Below are positions 12,904-27,500 of a DNA stretch of 64,000 bases, piece by piece. The DNA is from Paramecium pentaurelia (taxonomy: Eukaryota; Ciliophora; Oligohymenophorea; Peniculida; Parameciidae). The notes below the pieces were generated by a model that searched no databases, was not told the DNA's origin, and saw nothing but the letters and a program-made list of their open reading frames with translations. A program made the translations under genes and the position numbers. The DNA lies in the NCBI GenBank assembly GCA_905183005.1, contig CAJJDO010000127.1, positions 3,308 to 67,307 of the forward strand, read 5' to 3'. Every line of letters begins with the position of its first letter. Positions within the stretch are counted from its first letter, which is position 1.

Positions 12904-15900
12904 TCAGCATACAATTAATTTTAATTTATTATTATAAATAGATGAAGTAATTACTTCAATCCAAATTAGTATAATAAATATATATAATTTTATATAAGTC
13001 ATAATAAATTATATACTCAATATAACCATCGAAATATTAGTTTAATTCTATTTTTCATGTTTTGATTTTACAATACATCTTGGGGAATTAACACTAATAT
13101 TTATCTAAGTGATATCATTTTTTTTTATTCCAAGAATATCCATATAGAGGTTACACATAACATAAAAATGAAATAGCTTTAAAATTATTAATATATTATA
13201 CAAAGATCCTAATACTAAATAGTAAATTTCCATTAAGTTAATAATACTTTGGGCAATATTGGAATTATCAGCTTTAAACAAAGTCAAAAAATCCAAAAAA
13301 GTATCTTATGTATCACAAAAATATGATAGAAAATAATTTTAAAAGGATTGACTTTAAATTGTAACACTGTTTTCATCTTTGCTATTATATTAAAGTAAAT
13401 TCATTTCTTAATTATAATCTTAATCTATGTATTTTACTAAGGAGGCTGTATAACCCAAGATTCCATTTACAACTAGATTTTGTATTGAATCTTTCCTTAT
13501 AACTTATAAAGATGTTATTTACCTAGAATAAGACAGATGCTATTTAGAAGGATCACAAGATTGAATCTCTTCCCAAGCTTTTATTTGGCAAATATCATCA
13601 TTTAAGAAACTATCAAATGAACTCACTTAATTATTTTTATTTGCATTTTCTAAAATTGTAGTTGATACTTCGTTTATTATTTATAATAATGAATTTTTAC
13701 ATTCTTTAAATAAGAGTAAAGTTTCTGTTTAATTAATTTAGGATAGATTATTGTTTGCTAACAAATTTTCTGTTTTAATAAGACCTCCAAAAAGACTTAC
13801 AATATCCATTTTGATTCTAAATTATCCATATTTTAAAGTGGCATGTAGGGATGGTTAAAAATTATCATTATTTTTGACAAATAATAAATAACTAGTTAAT
13901 ATATATGTGATCCAAATAATAATAATCCAAATAATAATGATGTAATTAATTTTTGTTATGTGTGTAGTTTTTTTAATTCTTGAAGTTAGAGATGATTCAG
14001 AACTATTTGGTTTGCCAGAAAATTCAATTTATTTCTACTTGACTCTCTTTTTTCCTTCATTTTCAATCATTATCTAAGAAAAGTTCTCTATTTTCCAATT
14101 TTAAGAATTCTTAATATCCAAAATTGATTTAATAGCCATCAATTTAACTATTTATTCAACTGCTTAATTTTCATTTAAATGAGACACTAAAAATAGGATG
14201 GACTTTTGTAATTTATCAATGAAAACCCAATATTTTAATTGAATCACTATTAAAAGCAAAACAAGAAATAATTAAATGAGTATCAATTTTTCAAAATTTA
14301 ATACTATCTAATTTTAAGATGAAATAGTATCTTCAATGATTTAAATAACTAAGTGATTTATTTAATTAGCTACTTATAAAATATTTAATCTAATAAATCC
14401 AGATGTATATAATTCTTCATAATGTGGATTAGGAGAATTTAGGTTCATTCTATAAGTAGACTCTGTAACTTAATTCAACATAATATAAAAATTCTCAACA
14501 TTAGTAGTAAAAGTATTTAGGATATTATTTGTTACTTATTTAATCTCAAACTCTTTTATTCCTTAATCTTAGGCTAATTATGGAACTTTTATATTTAAAT
14601 GCTTTAAATATATTCTCCCATTTTCAAACATCGAAGCAACTGTTTCCAAATTTCTTTGTTCTTAAAATTCACTGAGTTTGATAACATTTTATTATTGCAA
14701 TTAAATTGACCATAATTAATAAATGACAGAAGAATAATAATAAGTTATGTTTTATGGTTCTAACAAATTCATTACTCCTGTTGTTTATTATTATAGATTT
14801 TCTACAACTACTAAATAGTCTGCCAATGATATTACTAAAATACAAATCAACATCATAACCAAAATCATGACAATTTTTTATAGTGGCAAGATAAGTTAAG
14901 TTTTGGAATATATTTATTCAACTAAAAATTAAGTTTCTTTTTAAGTTGAACAAACTGATGATCTTGATGGATTAGATGCAAAATCATTGTTTTCTTCTTT
15001 TTTATTTTCATAAAATTATAATTTTTCTCTTAATTAAGACTTGCTTCTACTTTTTTCATCTTTTTTTTTACTAATTTGAAGATCAAGTTTAGAATGTTTC
15101 TATTTTTTCAACTTAAATTATTAAAATTGCAATTACCTATTCATTATGATCATTTAAATCAATATCTTCTATATTATAATTTTCAGAAAATTTGGATTTC
15201 AATACTAATGGTCCTAATTATGTTCTATATGTATCCATTTAACCTTATGTTTCTGATGATCTTAAGGGAATCTAATTTTTAATCAAATGCTATTCAAAAC
15301 TTTGATTAGCACTACTGAAGTTCAAGTACTCATTTTCCTTTTAACCCTCAGGTTCAGGAGTATCATTTACTGCCTTAAATTCTTATTTTACTTCACTATT
15401 TACATCATATTACTCTTATTTGTTCACACAAGTAATAGATTAAGGTTAAGGGGGATTTTGGGATATTTAATCATCTACAATTGCTGATCTAAAATTTTAT
15501 TCATTATGAACAGAATTAGAAAAGACCGATTAAGTAGATAAGACTTTAAATTCTGTTAAAATCAATACAAAATAACCGATTTTCTTTTGTTAAATTTCAA
15601 AAGTATTAAATTGTAAATCATATTAAAGTGCTAATTGAAATTAAGATTTTGATACATCTCCAAAATCTACAATTTCAATTAATTAGGATTATAAATATGG
15701 TTAAAGTAAAATGATAGGAATTCCATCAATTTCTTTATCATCCAATTCTACATGTTTTGTATCATAAAATGTTTAACGACTTCTACTTACATCAAATTTT
15801 TATTTCAATATTGATAATTAAGGAATTCTTTTTTTATAAGATCTCTCATAATAAGAATTTTGAATTTTAAAAGGTTCCAATAAGTTTTAAGTTGACATTA

Positions 15901-18281
15901 AACATTACTAATGATTACTTGGAATTATCCAAGTAGATTTTTAATTAGTTAACTAATAAGATTTAGTCTTTGAATATTACTTTACTAATTCTTATATCTA
16001 AAACATAATATTTGGAATATAATATTGGATTAAAGGTTTTTTTTCTAAAAAAGATTTTATGTTTGATTCATCTTTTGAATTGTTAATTCTTTTTTCATTT
16101 CTAAATATTTTCATAAAGTGATAATTAGATTTAGCAGCGCTTTCATAAAACTATTTAGTTAATCCATGAATTGATCCATCAACACCAAACAATATCATAT
16201 CATTTTATTATGTTTTACTCATAATAATATTCATCATGAGATCATTATTTTCTGTATCAAAATGAGGATATATATTGATAACACAAGGTTCTATATACCC
16301 TTTTGAATTTTAAATGTATGTTTTCTTGCTTGTTTTTTGAGTCTACGTATAACCCTATATTATATATTTATTAATTAGTTCATCATGAATATCAGATAAA
16401 AATTATGGCATTAATTAGGAACAATGTTTAATTAATTTAAGATCTTCTTCTTGTTCATCTAAGAAGCAAGACAGTTTCTTTGTATCTAAATTAATAAATT
16501 CTCCTCTATTTTTTATTAAACTTGATTAAAATATAAATACTCTATCTATTATAAATCTATTATTTACTTTAAATTAATTAAATACTACTTAATGGCTCAT
16601 CTTAACGAAATCTTTCATTTTTCAATTGTTCTTCAATTTTCTTTTCAATTTTAAAAGATAGATATTAATTATTATAAATAGAAGAATAGTATATTTATAT
16701 AATTCTCATACTTAATGTCTCAAAGATGATGGAATTTTATAATCTTTCATTTATCATATCATACTTTTGATTCATTAATTACTTACACTATATAATATTT
16801 TAAGAAAGAGCAAGAGCTTCATTAATGTAAGTATTAATATTATCATATCCTTTTATTAAATGATTATAAAAGTTAATCTTTTACATGATAACTTTTTCAA
16901 AAATAGGGAAAAATGATTCCTATGAAAAATAGCATTCAAAAACTGTTTTCGTTCTTAATTATTTAGTAATATTCTCTTTTTTTTAACGAAATACATCTTT
17001 TTCAGATAATTCAAGTAATAAATCACTTTGTTATTTTAAATACTTGATTAAATTTTAAGAAGTTCCAATGAAATACAAATTTCTGGTTTAAATTCGTAGT
17101 AATTTTGTTAAGGATTTAATTGGATATTTTTCTGATAAATAATTGCAATATTAAATTAAGTAATTTAATTCTGATGTTCCTCTTATGATCCTTTTGAATA
17201 AACAATTTATCATATTAGAAGGTTATTTACATTTGGAACATCTATGCAATTTGAATGCAATAGATGTGAGGATTTAATTTTCTTTTAAATTCCCTTTATT
17301 TAATGATATATAAATTAACTTAATTATAATTAAATGTGATACCTAAAGTGTTATGATATTAGTTTGATTCTAAGTCATTATGTACTTCAATCTTAGTCTA
17401 TGTTAAATTTATATGGTGATATATAAGAAAATGGAAACTAATAATATATATTCACAAATATAAATTCCAATAAATAGACCAAATATTGTAATTATAGAAA
17501 CTACTTTTATCAATACATGAATGAAACAATTATTCTTATTGATTTATTATATAATGGATATTCCTTACTTTAAAAAAACTAAAATCACTCTAATTATTTA
17601 TTATTATTTATAAATCTTTAAAATAACTGAAAGAATCATTAAAATTTCCTTGATTATATTATATACCATTTAGTTTTCTAAAACTATAATATTGTTATCT
17701 CCTATTAATGTTTATGACCTTGAAAAATATAAATGGATTAATTTCATCAATATACATATAGAGAGATTTAAAGAACATGAAATTATCAAAAAAATCCCAT
17801 TTGAGTTTTGTGTAATAAAAGTTTGATTCCCTGTTGCTACTTCATAAAATATTTCCAAAGAAGAATATATTACTGGTGTATATATCAAAGAAGTGTAATA
17901 GATAAAACAATAGTGTAAAATTTGGAATGAAAAGGTACTCTCTTTCTCTTCTCGTATTAAATGTAAAACAAAAAGTGATGCAAAGGCAATGTGCATAAAA
18001 AAAAATAAATAAACAATTAGTGCAAAGTAAAACTGAGAATTTTACTCAAAAGCCAAACAATATCTAACAAATTAAAAGATGAGACTAATTCATATATAAT
18101 TCTTTGAATACTTCATTTCTTTATTCAAACTTAAACTTTAATCAACTGTAATACAAATTTCTTAGGCTTTAAAAATAATCGATATCAAAATTTCTATGTT
18201 AAGTATAGAATTGTGAATTGAAGATGAATGAATACATCTACATATGAATTGCGAAACCTTAATAATTTTTTCTCTAATCAT
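12904..18281 (-). CDS. Large multi-pass membrane protein with PAS-like segment
   Basis: One frame runs from ATG 18281 to TGA 12904-12906 after removing at least three short introns: 27 nt near 18100, 22 nt near 16590, and 25 or 37 nt near 15110. It encodes about 1765 residues. The N-terminal third has several hydrophobic helices (VYLFFFMHIAFASLFVLHL and others), followed by a Cys-rich linker (HRCSKCK). The middle reads like a PAS sensor region (KKLSCFLDEQEEDLKLIKHC). The C-terminal part has further membrane helices (MILVMMLICILVISLADYLV), with a long loop between them. This is the layout of a large ciliate family often annotated as TmcB-like/PAS proteins. A sensory or signalling role is inferred only. 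It ends 2 bp from the convergent TPR gene. Confidence 0.72.
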
Positions 18282-18659
18282 AAATATTTATCAATACTAT
18301 TAAACATAAATCAATATCAACTAAAATATAAATATTAAATATTTCAACATATAACACTCCATCTACACAAACATTCTTTAAATTGTAACTAATAAATAAC
18401 TAAATTTGATTGAACTAAGTTATGTAACAAAGAGATTCTAAATTTATTGACCAACTTTTATTTTTACAAAATTATTGATTGTCTACATTTGAATTTTATT
18501 GTTTTATAAATAAAAGTTTTTGTGTGAGAAATTAAAAATATCATTAAAGGATTTTTAATATATTTTAATTTATATCTTTTTTTTAAGTGATTCCTGTTTT
18601 AATTTATAGGTTTAAAAACATAATTATTAATAATCACAAACAATAATTTATATTAAATT
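18282..18659. other. Short intergenic region
   Basis: About 380 bp of AT-rich DNA between the start of the multi-pass protein gene and the stop of the next minus-strand gene. It presumably holds the promoter of the former. No open frame or motif is supported. Confidence 0.5.
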
Positions 18660-21600
18660 TCATAATTAATCATTAGTTTTATTTACTTGATTTTATAACT
18701 TTAGCTTTGATCTGCGAATAAAGTAAATCATGAAAATAATAAATATCATAATCAATAGGTAAATTAAATATGTTTTTGTTATCTAAATTGATATATTTAA
18801 ATCATCATTAAACAATATTAAAGAAATTTATTCTTCTGATATTTCATTTTAAGCAAATAAATTAAATTCAATTTCTTTCTACTTTTACCCAGCCTCTAAA
18901 ATTTCTATCTCATAACCAATCTATCCTATAAATATATCTTGTGATTATTTTATTGAATTAAAAAGATAGTGTGTAGTATTAAACTTTGATATTTCATAAT
19001 TTTTCTCAGAAAAAGCAGCTATATGATTTATACTATTCTTTATTGTTAAATCAAACAAGTAATAATTTTAGTTGATCAATAGATAGATAAAATCTTCATC
19101 AAATTTTTAATGTTTTTCATATGTAGAATAATCGGGAGTTTTAAGAGTTCTACTTACAGAGTAAATGCATTCTTTCTATAAAATTTAGCATTCAACCAAT
19201 CCAATAAAAATAGTTTTTTTGGAAAAAATTATTATTTTAGAGATTATTTATTGCTGCTCTATCTTAAAAGACTTATAAAATATTTAAGTATCAGAAAATA
19301 GAATTTAAGATTCTAATTCATATTATAATAATTCAAATTAGAATTTTTGTTAATCTAACTTATAACTACTATTAAAATGTAATTAATTCTAATCTAAATA
19401 ATAGATGCTAATTAAGCAAAATTAAATATCTTGATAATTTTTCATTAACAAAAATTAATTCGGAGTATTATTTAAGATAAAGAAATCATCATATTAATCT
19501 TAAAATTCAAAGTGCAATTCTGTAACTTATTATTCATGTATTAAAAATAATCGTATTGACTATTGAATTCTTAGCATTATTAAATTACCCTCTTTCTTGC
19601 ATTAGGATATCGGAAACTCCATACATTCATAATTTTGAATAGATTATTCTAAATACATTGAATTAAGTTGGTTAAATTCATAAAATTAAAATATACATAG
19701 ATCTTAATGATGGATAATTATAATTAGTTGATCATTTTCTAATAGATACATTTAAGATATTGGTATAAAACGAAATAATAGATAATTATTATTAACTATT
19801 TTTAGTATTTTATATTCGTTTTCTAAGTATATTAAATATATATATAAAGTAGTATTTCCTTAATATTTAATAGTACGAATTTAGAAACATGATGTTTAAT
19901 CTAAAGGATTATTGCATTTTTACAATTATTATCGATTTAAAAAAGGCCCATGTAATTCTAAATTAGAAGTATTTAATAATTTAAGTTTGTAAATTGGACC
20001 AGTAAAATACTCTTGAAAGCTTAATTAAATAGAAGATTGTTATTTACTATACAATATTTGTTAACTTGCAGATAATTTCTTTATTTTTTAACAATAGTTA
20101 CTGAATTACAATGCGATATACTAATTTAATTGAGGAAAAGTTTATATTTAAGATTAAAATATTAAGCTTTCGTTAATTGTTAAAATATTTTAATATTAAT
20201 CTATATCTTAAATATTCACTGTGAAATTGAGGTAATCAAATTAATAAATTTAAATTTTTTTCTCTTTATCATAGAAATATAGATACTAGGGTGTAGAAAA
20301 AAACTCTAATCTACCTATTTCAATAATTTTATCCAAATTATAGGTTAGCATTTCTTTTAAGTTAATTATAAAAAGAAAAAACTATCCAGATTAGTTTTTA
20401 GTTGCAATTATAATTCTTCCATAATTACATGAAACTGTTAACGGGATGTAAATTTAATAATGATATTCATTTAGATTTAGACATTCTTAAAATATTAAAT
20501 TTTAATCTCTGTATTAATATTGGATTATCTTATTTTACAATTAATCTATTGCATAGAAAACTATCGAAGATTTTTCAAATTATGAATAAATTATTTAATG
20601 ATCTTAAAATGAGAATACTGAATGAGTTTCTTAAAATATTATATAAAGGTGTTTTTCATATTGTATTACAAATTTTGAAGCTCTTTTTTTAAAATACAAA
20701 ACTTAAGTTTCATTTAACTACTTTTCAAATTTCTCTAATAAGTATTATAATTATGACAAATTTAATAAAAATATATGATTACTATCTTCTGGTTGGAAAA
20801 CAATCTAATCATCGAATTAATTTATTTATGAAATCTTTTCAGGTAATTTTATTATCTTATATGAGTTGAGAGATTATTAAAAATCAAAAATCTTAACTTC
20901 TTATAACTCTAAAAAAACTAATACTATAGTTCCTATGTAATAAAATACTTATGTTTATTCCTAATTTTAAACTAAACTCTATTATAATTGTTCGCCTCTA
21001 CATGATTAAAATATATATTTTTGATCATTTTTCCAGACAACCTATTGAGAATGAAAACCTTTGTTATAATAAGTCAGGAAATAGGAAGAGTCTTTTAAAT
21101 TATATCCTTTAATTTTAGGTTAACAAATTTATTCCAACTCTTTTCTATCACTTATAGCCTCTATTCTAGAATTAGGAGCCACTTTAACTATAATAGGTTC
21201 GTTTGATTGTATATGGAACTTTGAAAATTGTAAAGAAATGTAATTTTCACTAAAACAACTCAATCCATAATCCAACCTTTTTCCAATGATATATCCTTAA
21301 AATTAAGAATTATCTTATTCTACTATTTATAAACAACTAATAATATCATAATTTTCTTTAAATAGTAAGCTTTAAGCTTAAATTTATAATAAATATTTAT
21401 AGTTATTATATTGAAAATATCCTAATTAATTTTGTAATTTAAAGAACTTAATAGAATTCTAGATATAATCATATCCATATAGTAAATTATTTATTTTATC
21501 ATATTTTAAGGTTGATAATTTCAATTAATAATTCTATATTATCCTTTAATTAATCATCACAGAAACTATTGAGCTATATTAAAATATCAATAAATTCTTA

Positions 21601-23657
21601 AAATGATAAATATTTTAAGGAATCTAAGTTATACTTACATAAACTGAATTATTAAATACACTAATCTATTTACTAGTAGTTTCAGAAATGAATACTTAAC
21701 TATAAATTGAACAAGTATTATCAAATATTAAAGTAAATATTTAATGTTGTTCTCCAAACAAAAATATAGACTATGTGGAAACTGATTCAATATTAATCAC
21801 TAGATACTAATTTCGAAAGATTAAATATAAATTCTTTTAGCATAATTAAATATTTGTAAGCTTATCATTTTAAGTAAAATTATCATGATTAGTTAAATTA
21901 TTAATATCGATGATATTTTGAATAGAAAATCCTTTATAAAAATTCACACTCCAATCCTTACATTTAGTATAACCAATTATAAATTAATCTTCTTAAATAG
22001 TTTTTAATATTTTTCTAGAGCATGAGTTAATATTTGTTTATTAAATGATATTATATGTATAGGAGGTGTCTAAATTCATTGAAATAATATATATATTTGA
22101 ATTAGAAAAACAAAATATATTGATGACTTTTATTTCATTTATAAAAAGGTCTTCACAAATATAATTTTCATTAGAAGGGTATTTGATTTCGGTAATTACT
22201 TCAGTACCAAAAATAATTTGATTATCTACTAGATATTTATGCATTCTCTTTTTACAAGTAATATATTGAGCAGTAGTATTCTTATTCAGCCAACAAAATT
22301 GTTGAATTAAGTTTAAATTATTATCATCTTTTTTAAATATAAAGTTTGGCAATATGATAGCATTTTAATTAGGATAATGTTAGATGATTTAAGTTTCTAT
22401 CAATATCTTATTTTAAAGCTGAAGCATTGAAAAATTTGAGTCTTTACTCTCTAAAAATATAGTATCGAATGATGTAAAGAAAAATTCATTTTTTCGAAGT
22501 TTTAATTCATAACAATTGCTAATATTTACTTATTTTGCTTAATGGTATGGTAATAAGAANTTATTTATTTTATCATATTTTAAGGTTGATAATTTCAATT
22601 AATAATTCTATATTATCCTTTAATTAATCATCACAGAAACTATTGAGCTATATTAAAATATCAATAAATTCTTAAAATGATAAATATTTTAAGGAATCTA
22701 AGTTATACTTACATAAACTGAATTATTAAATACACTAATCTATTTACTAGTAGTTTCAGAAATGAATACTTAACTATAAATTGAACAAGTATTATCAAAT
22801 ATTAAAGTAAATATTTAATGTTGTTCTCCAAACAAAAATATAGACTATGTGGAAACTGATTCAATATTAATCACTAGATACTAATTTCGAAAGATTAAAT
22901 ATAAATTCTTTTAGCATAATTAAATATTTGTAAGCTTATCATTTTAAGTAAAATTATCATGATTAGTTAAATTATTAATATCGATGATATTTTGAATAGA
23001 AAATCCTTTATAAAAATTCACACTCCAATCCTTACATTTAGTATAACCAATTATAAATTAATCTTCTTAAATAGTTTTTAATATTTTTCTAGAGCATGAG
23101 TTAATATTTGTTTATTAAATGATATTATATGTATAGGAGGTGTCTAAATTCATTGAAATAATATATATATTTGAATTAGAAAAACAAAATATATTGATGA
23201 CTTTTATTTCATTTATAAAAAGGTCTTCACAAATATAATTTTCATTAGAAGGGTATTTGATTTCGGTAATTACTTCAGTACCAAAAATAATTTGATTATC
23301 TACTAGATATTTATGCATTCTCTTTTTACAAGTAATATATTGAGCAGTAGTATTCTTATTCAGCCAACAAAATTGTTGAATTAAGTTTAAATTATTATCA
23401 TCTTTTTTAAATATAAAGTTTGGCAATATGATAGCATTTTAATTAGGATAATGTTAGATGATTTAAGTTTCTATCAATATCTTATTTTAAAGCTGAAGCA
23501 TTGAAAAATTTGAGTCTTTACTCTCTAAAAATATAGTATCGAATGATGTAAAGAAAAATTCATTTTTTCGAAGTTTTAATTCATAACAATTGCTAATATT
23601 TACTTATTTTGCTTAATGGTATGGTAATAAGAAATGTATTAGAAAAACTATTAACAT
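18660..23657 (-). CDS. Type I membrane protein with large extracellular region
   Basis: The gene starts at ATG 23657 with a signal peptide (MLIVFLIHFLLPYH). It continues through Cys-, Asn- and beta-strand-rich sequence, and ends with one membrane helix (YLIYLLIMIFIIFMIYF) followed by a basic RRSK stop-transfer sequence and a short tail to TGA 18660-18662. Removing the 1074-bp artificial repeat plus N leaves 3924 nt, or 1307 codons, with no introns needed in the parts I checked. Repeated strand-turn sequence suggests a beta-propeller or similar ectodomain, but I recognise no named domain. It is probably a surface or endomembrane protein; the ligand is unknown. The frame was checked at the N-terminus, in the middle (about 20.3-20.7 kb) and at the C-terminus. 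Confidence 0.7.
21487..22559. repeat. First copy of a 1073-bp direct repeat flanking a single N
   Basis: 21487-22559 matches 22561-23633 at an offset of 1074, separated by the N at 22560. It lies wholly inside the type I membrane protein gene. A 103-residue stretch of that protein therefore appears twice, at 22041-22352 and 23115-23426, identically. As at 9032, this looks like two overlapping contigs joined without merging. Confidence 0.9.
22561..23633. repeat. Second copy of the 1073-bp repeat
   Basis: Copy of 21487-22559. It joins in frame to the signal-peptide exon at 23634-23657; the first copy joins in frame to the rest of the gene. Confidence 0.9.
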
Positions 23658-23704
23658 AAAAATATATATTTTTTATATATATATATTATAAAAAGGGACT
23701 CATA

Positions 23705-24359
23705 TCAATTTTTGGCATGTGTATTTTACCAATAGGTTTTTGATTTTTCAATATCTGGTTTAATGGTAGCTTATCCTGGTTTCCATGAAGCTGGACATAC
23801 TTCTCCATTTTTTTCAACAAATTGGAATGCTTATAATAATCTTAAATATTCATCTACATTTCTATAAATAGATATTTATTATACCTTCCAACTGGGGCAT
23901 CATTAATAGAAGCATGACGTAAATTTTAATTACCATCAATTAAAAATGTTCCTCTTAATGAAAGTCCACTATCTGTTAGAACTCCATAATCTGAAGAGAT
24001 TTGTTTGGTCAAATCAGATAACAAGAGGATATCCAATCCTCCTAATCCTCCATCTGCTTTAGGCTTCTTCACATATTCAGCATGAGAATAGACTGAATCA
24101 ACTGAACATCCAAGGACTTCACAATTATGTTCTCTAAACTATTTAGCTAATTTAGAGAATTAGATAATTTCTGTGGGACAGACAAAAGTGAAATTCAATG
24201 GATAGAAGAAAAGTAATAAATACTTGCCTTTGAAGTCAGTCAATTATACTTATTCAATAGCATTTTTAATTGGATTCCTTAAGAATATATCTATAGAAAA
24301 TACCATGCATTTGTTTTGAAGAATGGGGCAGCTTTTTATATGATTGCTTTTCCTGACAT
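23705..24359 (-). CDS. Typical 2-Cys peroxiredoxin
   Basis: Thiol peroxidase that reduces hydrogen peroxide and organic peroxides using thioredoxin. ATG 24359 to TGA 23705-23707, minus introns of 26 and 23 nt, gives 201 residues, the usual family length. The peroxidatic Cys is in LNFTFVCPTEI, after FKGKYLLLFFYP. Then come SVDSVYSH and GGLGGLDILLLSD (the GGLG motif of overoxidation-sensitive peroxiredoxins), and the resolving Cys in GEVCPASWKPG. The C-terminus ends with YW and seven more residues, where sensitive eukaryotic members carry YF, so sensitivity to hyperoxidation is plausible. There is no targeting peptide, so it is cytosolic. The first intron ends AAG, the second TAG. Confidence 0.93.
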
Positions 24360-24550
24360 TTAATGATTTTGGAATAATTAATGATTAATATGAGATTATT
24401 CCTAAATAATTTATATATGCATGTGATATACTAAATACTATAAGTCTATAATAACTAAATTCATTTTAGATAAACATTAGTTTAAAACAAAAACTCAAAA
24501 GAAAGCAAATACCTTAGAATAGTAATACAATTATTTCAATTATTAATTAA
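24360..24550. promoter_or_regulatory. Shared divergent promoter region
   Basis: 191 bp between the divergent starts of the peroxiredoxin and the Gln-rich coiled-coil protein. It must hold both promoters; no defined element can be picked out of the AT-rich sequence. Confidence 0.4.
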
Positions 24551-27500
24551 ATGTCAATAACACATGAATATTTAAGAAAGTATTCTTATAATCGATGGAA
24601 GAATTCATCAAGACCCATTTAAGAGATAACTTAATTAAGAAAAGAAAACAATCCATCTATTGTAGATATACATTATGAAACCCAAGAATAATTTCAAAAA
24701 TTAAATCCAGAAATTCATGTCTCTTAAGAATATCCTAGTGAAAATCAATTGATTGTATCTAATTAGATTTAACAATCTAATTCATATGATCCTAATCATG
24801 CATTTACAAATACAGAAAATTAAAAAAAATCATAGAAACATAATATATTTCAACCACTTCCAAACAGTAACCTCTTTCATTAATCCCTTAAGATTCAAAA
24901 TTTAAAAGGAAATAACTTTGTAATAAAAGAGCAATTCAATATCCGAATTGATCCTAAAAACTAAACTAAGTTTAATAAATCTATCTAATTAAATGAAGAT
25001 TCTCTTAAATAATCAGTTCCTTAAATGCCATAAAATTAATATCTCTTTCTATAAACTAATTAAATCTCTTAATATATTGAATTATCTTAATAAGTTGAAT
25101 AATAAAATGAATTGAAGGAAGTAAATTAAGAGTTATAAGAACAAGAATTATTTCTTGAATCTAAATAGGAATTTTAATTCAAATCTGATTTTCAATCATC
25201 TCATCCTAAATATGAAGCAGAAGAACAACATTTTCCTTAAGTAGTACAAATGGATGTTGATTTTAATAAAGATGAATATCTAAAAATAATTGATGATTAC
25301 ATTGAATTTATTAAAATTACTGAATACATTGATGTATAATTAATTGAATAAGAAATCTTAAAATAACAACACATTTCTTCATAAAAATAATTTATGTTTA
25401 GAATTGATCCCCTAATTACTAGTATGCTTTTTGAATAAATACCAAATAACCCTTATTAAAAAGAATCCAATTAACCTTATAAAAAGATGGATTATGTAGA
25501 TTTTTATGATGCACTTAAAAATTATAAAAATCAATTAGAAAGAGATTTATATATTCCAGATTTAAGTGATTTTATGCATTATCAATTATCTTAGCAAACA
25601 TTTAATTTCTTAGAAATAAAAAGATAATAGATTAAATGGAGTCCATCACTTTTTAAAGCATTATAAAGTAGTAGAAATGAATTAATTACATTATTCTCTA
25701 TTTACAATCAAATAAAAGTGCCAGATATTGTATTGTTTGATTAAGATATTGATGCATTTAAAATTTAAATAAAGTAAATAGGTTCTAATTAAATAAATAT
25801 ATTTCAAAATTTGTTTAGAAAATATAAAGAAAAAACAATAAAAAAGTTGAAAGACTTAAAAGTAATCAATTAATAAATGAATAAAAATAAATCAATTTTA
25901 ATTTAATCAAAATAAGAACATTAGTATTAGAATTAAGAATTTTAAAATCAATTAGATGAATTTAGAAATAAATTAAAAGAATATTCACATAAATCACCTA
26001 TTGATTTTAAATAAGCAATGAGTTTAATCCAAAAATTCAATAAGTACTTCATTATTATATATTAGTATTTAATAATTTTTTATTTAGATAAAATAGGAAG
26101 AACATATTCTTCAGAAATAAGGAATATATTATATTCCAATAACCTTTAATTAAGAATAGGAAATGATGAAAATATTTGATTTGATGTATATAAATCTTAA
26201 ACAAGAAATATTGAAAACTAAAACTTTATTAACATTACCAATAGGAGAATTTGCATGGGAACATCAATTATAATAAGAATAGGAAGCATTGAATAAAATA
26301 ACAAGGAGACTTTGTCTTCTTAATTAATTTTATGAATAATCCATTTAGAAATACTAAACTGAATATTAATTTATTAGATAATTAAAAAAAGGATAACAAA
26401 TTATGAATGATAATATAAATGTTTTAGTCTAATACTTAGATATTAAAAAGGTTATTTAGAATTAATAGATAAGTATATTCGCTTATCCAAAATTATAATT
26501 ACAATAAATAACAATTTAAACATTAAATTATCATGATTTAATTTTTTAAACTAACAATAGAGTAATAGCTATTCAGTAATTAAATTAATATCAATTCATT
26601 GAAGAATTAAAGTAGATTTTATCTTAAAAAAATTATTCTTCAGTTGAAATCTCTTTATTGAAAATGAAAAATTAGTTAAATTCCCTTAAATTTTCTAAAT
26701 TAATTTAAGATGAAATTAATTTATTACATACTTATATTACTTAAGCATTATGTTTTTTTCCTAAAAATGTAATTGATATCTTTGTTCAGACTAATACTTA
26801 TGAAGAACTTGAATTATAACTGGGAAATATTGAGTAATTTGAAACTTTGGAAAATGCTAATTTGGAAAGTCAATCAAAAGAGTTATTTGAAATTTTTATG
26901 ACATTTTTTGAGTCTAAAATATAAAACTAATTCGATGAAATATTCATTCAATTATATGATATGAGTAAAGAATAAAATAGTGATTGGAATCCAATAAAAT
27001 TAGCTAAAAGAATAGATTTATTATATGAATATTAAAGGGAAGATATTGAAAGCAATTAATATGTAAAAAAAGAATTAATTGATTAAATTATTGATTATCC
27101 AGATTTAAGATATTTATTTTAAGAAGCAAGGTCACTTTTTAAATAAATAAGAGAAATACTTGAAAAGGAATAAGATATAGAAAAAACTAATTAAACTATT
27201 TTGAGTTTGATTTTAGATTTTGAAGCTCCAGAAGGAATAGATTAAAATTTGATTGATTTAAAACCTTTAGAAAGATTTCATAGAAATTTTAAGAAATTTG
27301 ATAAATTTACACAATTAAAAAATGAAATTATAAATTTAGGATTAATATTACAATAAGAATATGGTTAATATTTATTATGCTGTCAAAGTAAAATCATTAA
27401 ATTAGTTGATTGTATTGAATTAAAAATAAATACATTAGATAAAGAGATTTTAGATAATATTTAATTTAAACCTCTAAATTTTAATACTTCAGTACCAATC

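Noticed and set aside
15076..15487. Two adjacent short plus-strand frames with hydrophobic residues
   Set aside because: They are antisense shadows of the PAS-like membrane protein gene.
16575..16610. A frameshift in the PAS-like membrane protein
   Set aside because: A 22-nt GTAAAT...AATAG intron accounts for the change of frame exactly.
20429..20692. An 87-codon plus-strand frame
   Set aside because: It lies inside the minus-strand type I membrane protein gene, whose frame is open across it.
22041..23426. Two identical 103-residue genes in tandem
   Set aside because: They are the same stretch of one large membrane protein, repeated only because of the overlap-type duplication around the N at 22560.
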